From contig CM033741.1 in assembly GCA_019671005.1 (NCBI GenBank), forward strand, positions 5,022,001-5,086,000: a stretch of DNA of 64,000 nucleotides, given 5' to 3'. Shown here in pieces: positions 59,348 to 64,000 of this stretch; positions within the stretch are counted from its first letter, which is position 1; each line of letters opens with the position of its first letter. The notes under the pieces were generated by a model. It was not told the DNA's origin. It searched no databases and was given only the letters and a program-made list of their open reading frames with translations. The DNA comes from Hibiscus mutabilis. Taxonomy: Eukaryota > Streptophyta > Magnoliopsida > Malvales > Malvaceae. The position numbers and the translations under genes are program-made.

Positions 59348-61921
59348 ATGCATCAAACGATACGACTTTCGCGCCAACTTCTACACTACGAAAGTTCCCA
59401 TATTTCCCAATCCTCACTCAACTCGAGCATCAAATCCTTTATTCAACATGGCCACTTCACTAAAGCCTTGCAACTATACTCTGTTTCCCCACTTTCAGTC
59501 TTCCATTTCACTTTTCCCTCTCTTCTTAAAGCTTCCACTTTTCTCTCTAACCTCAACTATGGAAAAACCCTCCATTCCACAATCATCCAATTGGGTCTCC
59601 ACTTTGATCCTTACATCACAACTTCGCTCATAAACATGTATACAAAATGTGGGTCGTTTTCTTCTGCAGTTAATGTGTTCGAAGAAATGGTTAAAAGAGA
59701 AGGCTTCGTTAAAGATGTTACTTTTTGGAACTCTCTGCTCGATGGGTTTCTAAAGATTGGTAAAAATAGAGAGGGTTTGGCTCATTTTTACCAAATGCAG
59801 GCGCTTGGGGTACTTCCTGATGCTTACTCGCTCTCTATTCTTCTGGGTGCTTTGGGGTTTAAGGAAGGAAAGCAAATTCATGGTTACATTGTTAGGAATA
59901 TGTTTAAGAGTGACCCTTTTTTGGAAACTGCATTGATTGATATGTACTCGAGTTGTGGTCGAATACTGGAGGCGTGGTTTGTGTTTAATCATTTAGAAGA
60001 TAAGAGCAATGTGGTTGTTTGGAATGTGATAATTAGTGGATTTCTTGCGAACGGGTGGTGGGAATGGAGCTTAAAGTTGTATTCTTTAATGAAAGGTGAG
60101 AATGTCAGATTTGTATCAGAAACGTTTAGTAGTACCTTGAGTGCATGTGTGTGTGGCGATGTTGTGGATTTCGGGAGGCAAGTTCATTGTGATTTGATCA
60201 AAGTGGGATTCGGAAATAACCCTTTTGTTTATACGTCTCTATTGAGCATGTATGGAAAATGCCGATTTGTTGAAGATGCCGAAAATGTTTTCCATCAGGT
60301 ATTGAATAAAGGAATTGAGTTATGGAATGCTATGATATCGACTTTTGTTTTTAATAAATATTCTTATGATGCTTTCAAAGTTTACAACAAGATGAGATAT
60401 AATGTAATAACCCCTGATTCTTTTACAATATCTAATGTTTTATCATGTAGCAGTATGATAGGAATATATAATGTTGGGCGGTCAGTTCATGCAGAACTAC
60501 TGAAAAGGCCTATAGAGAGTAGTACTGTGGTACAGAGCGCATTGCTGACCATGTACTGTAAATGTGGTAGTGTTGGTGATGCTAATTCCATTCTTAGCGC
60601 ATTGCGAGAAAAGGATGTTGTTGCTTGGGGATCCATGATATCAGGTTTTTGTCAAAATAGGAAATTCAGAGAAGCTTTAGATTATTTTGGAAGAATGAAT
60701 GCAGATAGAGGAGTAAGACCAGATTCTGATATTATGTCAAGTGTCATTAGCGCTTGTACAGGATTGGAGAATGCAGATTCCGGGTGCATGATCCATGGTT
60801 ATGTTATCAAAAGTGGTTTGGACCAAGATGTTTATGTTGCTACTTCCCTTGTTGATATGTATTCAAAATGTGGTTTTCCAGATATGGCTGAAAGTTTATT
60901 CTCAGACATGCCAGACAAAAATCTTGTTGCTTGGAATTCCATGATGTCATGCTATTGCCGAAATGGTCTTCCTGACCAGTCGATAAAGCTTTTCTCGAAG
61001 ATGGTTCAGCATGGTCTTTATCCAGACTCTGTATCCATTACAAGTGTTCTCACTGCAGTTTCGTCTATAGCAGCTTTACTTAATGGAAAGATTATTCATG
61101 GCTATCTTGTTAGATTTGAGATTAAATCTGATATTCAATTGGAGAATGCATTGATGGATATGTATATTAAGTGCGGGTTCTTAAAATATGCAGAGTATAT
61201 ATTTCAGAACATGTCTCAGAAAGATTTAGTTACATGGAATTGCATGATTGCTGGCTATGGATCTCATGGGAATTGTATTCAAGCATTGTCATTATTTAAT
61301 GAGATGAAGAACAGTGGAATCAAACCCGATGATGTGACTTTTCGTTCCCTGATTTCATCTTGCAATCATGCTGGTTTAGTCGATGAAGGCCACAAGGTAT
61401 TTCAATCCATGACAGTGGAGCATGGGGTTGAACCTAAAATGGAGCACTATGTGAACGTTGTAGATCTGTTGGGCCGTGCCGGACGCTTAGACGATGCTTA
61501 TAATTTTGTGAAATCCATGACTATTGAACCCGACAGGAGTGTTTGGTTGAGTTTGTTGTGTGCCTCCCGAGTCCATTGGAATGTGGAGCTCGGCGAACTG
61601 GCAGCTCACAACTTACTTAAATTGGAACCAGACAGGGGGAGCAATTATGTTCAGTTATTACATCTGTATGGAGGAGCTGAATTATGGGACAAAGCAGCAA
61701 ACGTACGAGCAACAATGAAAGAGAAGGGATTGAAGAAAAACCCTGGATGTAGCTGGATTGAACTGAGGGATAAGGTTGATGTTTTCTTCTCAGGAGATTC
61801 GTCTTCCCTGAGAACAATGGAGATTTATGAGATATTAAATAGCATTGGGAGGCATATGGAGAAGGAAAGACACGATTCTGAGATTATGGAGGCATTTTCA
61901 GACCTGTTAGTAAGTGTATAA
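59348..61921 (+). CDS. Pentatricopeptide repeat protein, PLS class, E subgroup
   Basis: Intronless ORF. The open frame extends upstream to a GTG at 59321, but the first ATG is at 59348, giving 857 residues. It is a long run of about 35-residue PPR units with the PLS pattern: DPYITTSLINMYTKCGSFSS; DVTFWNSLLDGFLKIGKN; QDVYVATSLVDMYSKCGFPD; DLVTWNCMIAGYGSHGNCIQ. It ends in an E/E+ region (DRGSNYVQLLHLYGGAELWD; KKNPGCSWIELRDKVDVFFS) and lacks a DYW deaminase domain. Such proteins bind organellar RNA one base per repeat and guide C-to-U editing or processing with partner proteins. The short N-terminus is compatible with organelle import. Size and neighbourhood fit At2g40720, which sits beside CTEXP in Arabidopsis; here CTEXP is 50 kb away. 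The target RNA is unknown. Confidence 0.95.
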   Translation: MHQTIRLSRQLLHYESSHISQSSLNSSIKSFIQHGHFTKALQLYSVSPLSVFHFTFPSLLKASTFLSNLNYGKTLHSTIIQLGLHFDPYITTSLINMYTKCGSFSSAVNVFEEMVKREGFVKDVTFWNSLLDGFLKIGKNREGLAHFYQMQALGVLPDAYSLSILLGALGFKEGKQIHGYIVRNMFKSDPFLETALIDMYSSCGRILEAWFVFNHLEDKSNVVVWNVIISGFLANGWWEWSLKLYSLMKGENVRFVSETFSSTLSACVCGDVVDFGRQVHCDLIKVGFGNNPFVYTSLLSMYGKCRFVEDAENVFHQVLNKGIELWNAMISTFVFNKYSYDAFKVYNKMRYNVITPDSFTISNVLSCSSMIGIYNVGRSVHAELLKRPIESSTVVQSALLTMYCKCGSVGDANSILSALREKDVVAWGSMISGFCQNRKFREALDYFGRMNADRGVRPDSDIMSSVISACTGLENADSGCMIHGYVIKSGLDQDVYVATSLVDMYSKCGFPDMAESLFSDMPDKNLVAWNSMMSCYCRNGLPDQSIKLFSKMVQHGLYPDSVSITSVLTAVSSIAALLNGKIIHGYLVRFEIKSDIQLENALMDMYIKCGFLKYAEYIFQNMSQKDLVTWNCMIAGYGSHGNCIQALSLFNEMKNSGIKPDDVTFRSLISSCNHAGLVDEGHKVFQSMTVEHGVEPKMEHYVNVVDLLGRAGRLDDAYNFVKSMTIEPDRSVWLSLLCASRVHWNVELGELAAHNLLKLEPDRGSNYVQLLHLYGGAELWDKAANVRATMKEKGLKKNPGCSWIELRDKVDVFFSGDSSSLRTMEIYEILNSIGRHMEKERHDSEIMEAFSDLLVSV

Positions 61922-62482
61922 ACAAAATGTTCATATTGGATATGCGAAAAATTCTTTAATTTTTTTTCATTGTTATACCAAACTTAATAACTTGAGTTAT
62001 CAATTGAGCCAAGTTCAAGTATTCTAGTATCTAGCTTTGAGTAGCTCACAAATCAAATTGAGGTTTCTATTTTTAATTTCTATGAAAAATAATATCTTAA
62101 ACTCAACTCGAACTTTGAAAATAAACTCGATCGAGCTCAAATCCTCTTAGCTTGATCTGGATATAGCTGATAATTAGTGGTACAATATATGTAACATGAA
62201 TCACCAGAGTATTCAAGTTTTGAACATCAAAAATTGAGATTAAATATCATATAAACCGTGCTTGGAACCTGGGAATACATCCTGTTTTTTCAGTACTTCT
62301 TTCTTTGTTTTATTTATGGTTTATGACAAATAGTTGCTATAAAATTCAGATCATATCGATGATTGACCAACTAATTTTGCTGTTCAGTCAGGAAAACAGT
62401 CCCTGGAGAGATCAGCTTCAACATCCCACTAGCAATGCCCAAGATTTTGGATTTCGCTGCCTTGTGCTTTCGAATCAGCTTT
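61922..62482. other. PPR / LSF2 intergenic region
   Basis: 3' flank of the PPR gene. A TE-like stretch with GAGTAGCTCACAAATC, ACTCAACTCGAAC and CGATCGAGCTCAAAT motifs lies at 62030-62160. The 3' UTR of the converging LSF2 gene follows. No other gene. Confidence 0.4.
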
Positions 62483-62556
62483 AGGATAACAAATGCTAAC
62501 CGAGATTATCAGGTTCCCTAGGATAACAAATGCTGACCGAGATTATCAGGTTCCAC
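62483..62556. repeat. 37-bp tandem duplication over the LSF2 stop codon
   Basis: AGGATAACAAATGCTAACCG (then AGATTATCAGGTTCC) at 62483 is repeated 37 bp on at 62520 with one visible change. The second copy contains the LSF2 stop (62546-62548) and the codons before it, so the 3' UTR carries a copy of the coding end. Confidence 0.9.
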
Positions 62557-63589
62557 GGAGGGAACGGACACGGTCTTGAATCAACTTCCTCTCCCAATCT
62601 GCTACACCCTCAAAAGCATGTTCCGGGAGATTTTCAAAGGGCTCCTTCCATGGATCATTCTTAGCCAGATCATAGGTGGCTCCTCGTATTGCTCTTTTAT
62701 TGGGTCCACAAGGTCGTTTTGACGTCAGTGCTTCATATGCTGTATTTAGCTGACAGTTTTTAACAGAGTTATGTTACAGTTTTCTATTTTACTCGGACTC
62801 GGGTAGAAGTGTCAGATAATAAGTATGTGCTCGACATATAACATGTTTCTATGTAATTTGAGGGCTCTTGCCTTCTTGGAGGGCCATATCTAAACACACA
62901 TACCCAAATATGCATCACATAAGTGTACTTCAAGAAAAAGAAGAAGGAAGAGTTGGAGCAACATAGGTAGAATTTACGACAGTGGATGATGCAAATTGAA
63001 TAGTTAAGTACTTACGTTCCTGTCGCAGAACCAGAACATATAGGCTATAGCCACTGCTGGAGCTCTCCCTAAACCAGCTGTGCAGTGCACATATACTTTT
63101 CCTTTTCCCTCAGAAATGGCCCATTCCAATGAAGAAACCGCTCGGGGTAATATATTTCTCAAGGAATCTGGATCAAAGTCTCTTGCCTACCAAAGCATAA
63201 GATAACCGGATCAGCTCATGCATCCGAAAACATTAAACTTTTTTACAAGTGATCATTCGATTCGTTCAATCATCATATGCAAACAGGACCTGTTCAAACT
63301 TCATTGTGGAGTGTGGTTGATATGATTCATTTATTCCTGAATTAATAAATATTAATGCAAGTGTGAGAAAAAAATTTCCGTACAGGTTTTCTTATATGAT
63401 GAATTCCGAGTTGTTGACATCTTTCGATTATAGACTGCAAGTCGATTTCCCAATACTCGATGTCCTTGTCCTGCTGCAAGTTCAGAATATAGGCTACCTT
63501 CTCTTCTTGTTTCAGATGATCTATATCTTCCGGTTTCTGGGGCTGAGAGCCGACAATCAGATTGTCGGTTATCAGTGTGTAGTTCATGC
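62546..63589 (-). CDS. LSF2: Phosphoglucan phosphatase LSF2 (last three exons)
   Basis: Minus-strand exons 63384-63589, 63016-63186 and 62546-62749 join in frame to TGA, giving about 193 residues. The 5' exons lie beyond 64000; 63590-64000 is intron or unplaced. LSF2 is a plastid dual-specificity phosphatase that removes C3-bound phosphate from starch glucans, aiding starch breakdown at night. Visible: the N-terminal start GMNYTLITDNLIVGSQPQKP; the recognition region QQDKDIEYWEIDLQSI; the active-site loop VHCTAGLGRAP, fitting Cx5R; and the family C-terminal segment GATYDLAKNDPWKEPFENLP with ERKLIQDRVRSLRGT. There is no carbohydrate-binding module, as expected for LSF2 and unlike SEX4. Convergent with the PPR gene. 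Its presence with Mn-SOD and an IDA-like gene repeats an Arabidopsis cluster. Confidence 0.93.
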
Positions 63590-64000
63590 CTGGAAATACA
63601 TGGATCATCAGAATACTTTGATCAACATTTTTCATTTTCTGAATTAGTAATTAAACGCAAGTACTTGCAACCATGAACACTCACACTGAGGGTATTTGCA
63701 AAGCAAACCCACTTTTTGCTTGTAAAATTAAATATTGCAGATCATATTCCTATACTTATGTCCGAATATGTGTTACGCACGAGTTTTTAAAGAAGAAAAA
63801 TGAAGCAGCATAGCAACATAGGTTTTTTTGCTAAATTTTATTTTTCTCAGATTGTATAAACTCCTTGGTTTGCCTTCTATCAAACTTAGAACTTAGTGTA
63901 GTTGCTAAGCTGGGAGATATCGGAAAGAGTGTATTACCACCATAAATCAGTGTATTTTCGGCTAGCTTTCAAAACAATTTTACAGTCTCAAGTAGGTTTC
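63590..64000 (-). other. LSF2 upstream intron or flank
   Basis: No exon recognised. The acceptor AG at 63590-63591 shows that the gene continues beyond the window. Confidence 0.5.

Noticed and set aside
1..64000. CRISPR array, bacterial operon, prophage or plasmid origin
   Set aside because: The gene structure is that of a plant nuclear genome; repeats are transposon- or satellite-like.

Overview
This window is nuclear DNA from a flowering plant (eudicot). The evidence is genes with many short introns and GT/AG borders, very AT-rich intergenic DNA, plant-only gene families (PLS-type PPR, IDA-like peptide, type-A response regulator, plant Mn-SOD) and a dense load of LTR, LINE, SINE and MITE remnants. 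The overall look suggests a rosid, possibly Malvaceae, but that is an impression. There is no bacterial operon, CRISPR array or origin.

Layout. 1-8553 (+): 19 exons of a SCY1-like pseudokinase (CTEXP/SCYL1 family), its 5' end cut by the window. 8.6-14.8 kb: AT-rich spacer with MITE and SINE-like pieces and a long hairpin. 14839-15192 (+): an IDA-like secreted peptide precursor. 16.8-18.5 kb: a decayed LINE 3' half. 19217-21855 (+): a complete six-exon TRM1-type tRNA dimethylguanosine methyltransferase. 22.6-23.3 kb: a tandem promoter-like repeat. 23358-24912 (-): RPS26. 25939-28080 (-): mitochondrial Mn-SOD. 28-36 kb: TE-rich spacer with a Mutator-type MITE and a large minisatellite. 36124-38658 (+): a truncated, frameshifted UBP12/13 pseudogene joined to the 3' end of a copia retrotransposon whose LTR (39030-41423) carries ten 187-bp repeats. 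41612-45177: a Mutator-type element with a 9-bp target duplication, split by a 2.8-kb solo LTR that has its own 5-bp target duplication. 45559-48542 (+): a complete seven-exon plant gene of unknown function. 51433-51993 (-): a small JIP23-like gene with duplicated promoter blocks. 54.3-54.7 kb: an ARR16/17-like response-regulator pseudogene. 56.6-58.7 kb: several inverted-repeat elements. 59348-61921 (+): an intronless 857-aa PPR-E protein. 62546-63589 (-): the last three exons of the phosphoglucan phosphatase LSF2.

Gene order carries information. From memory of Arabidopsis, CTEXP and a PPR gene are neighbours (At2g40730/At2g40720). TRM1, RPS26, MSD2 and ARR17 lie together (At3g56330/340/350/380). 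MSD1, IDL7 and LSF2 lie together (At3g10920/930/940). This window holds members of all three sets, so it looks like an ancestral block that was duplicated and thinned in Arabidopsis. The genes do not form one pathway: they cover tRNA biology, ribosome, redox, starch breakdown and peptide signalling. I found no convincing new molecular system. The most unusual content is structural: nested transposons with intact target duplications, the LTR-borne satellite, the minisatellite, and two pseudogenes whose breakpoints can be read to a few bases.
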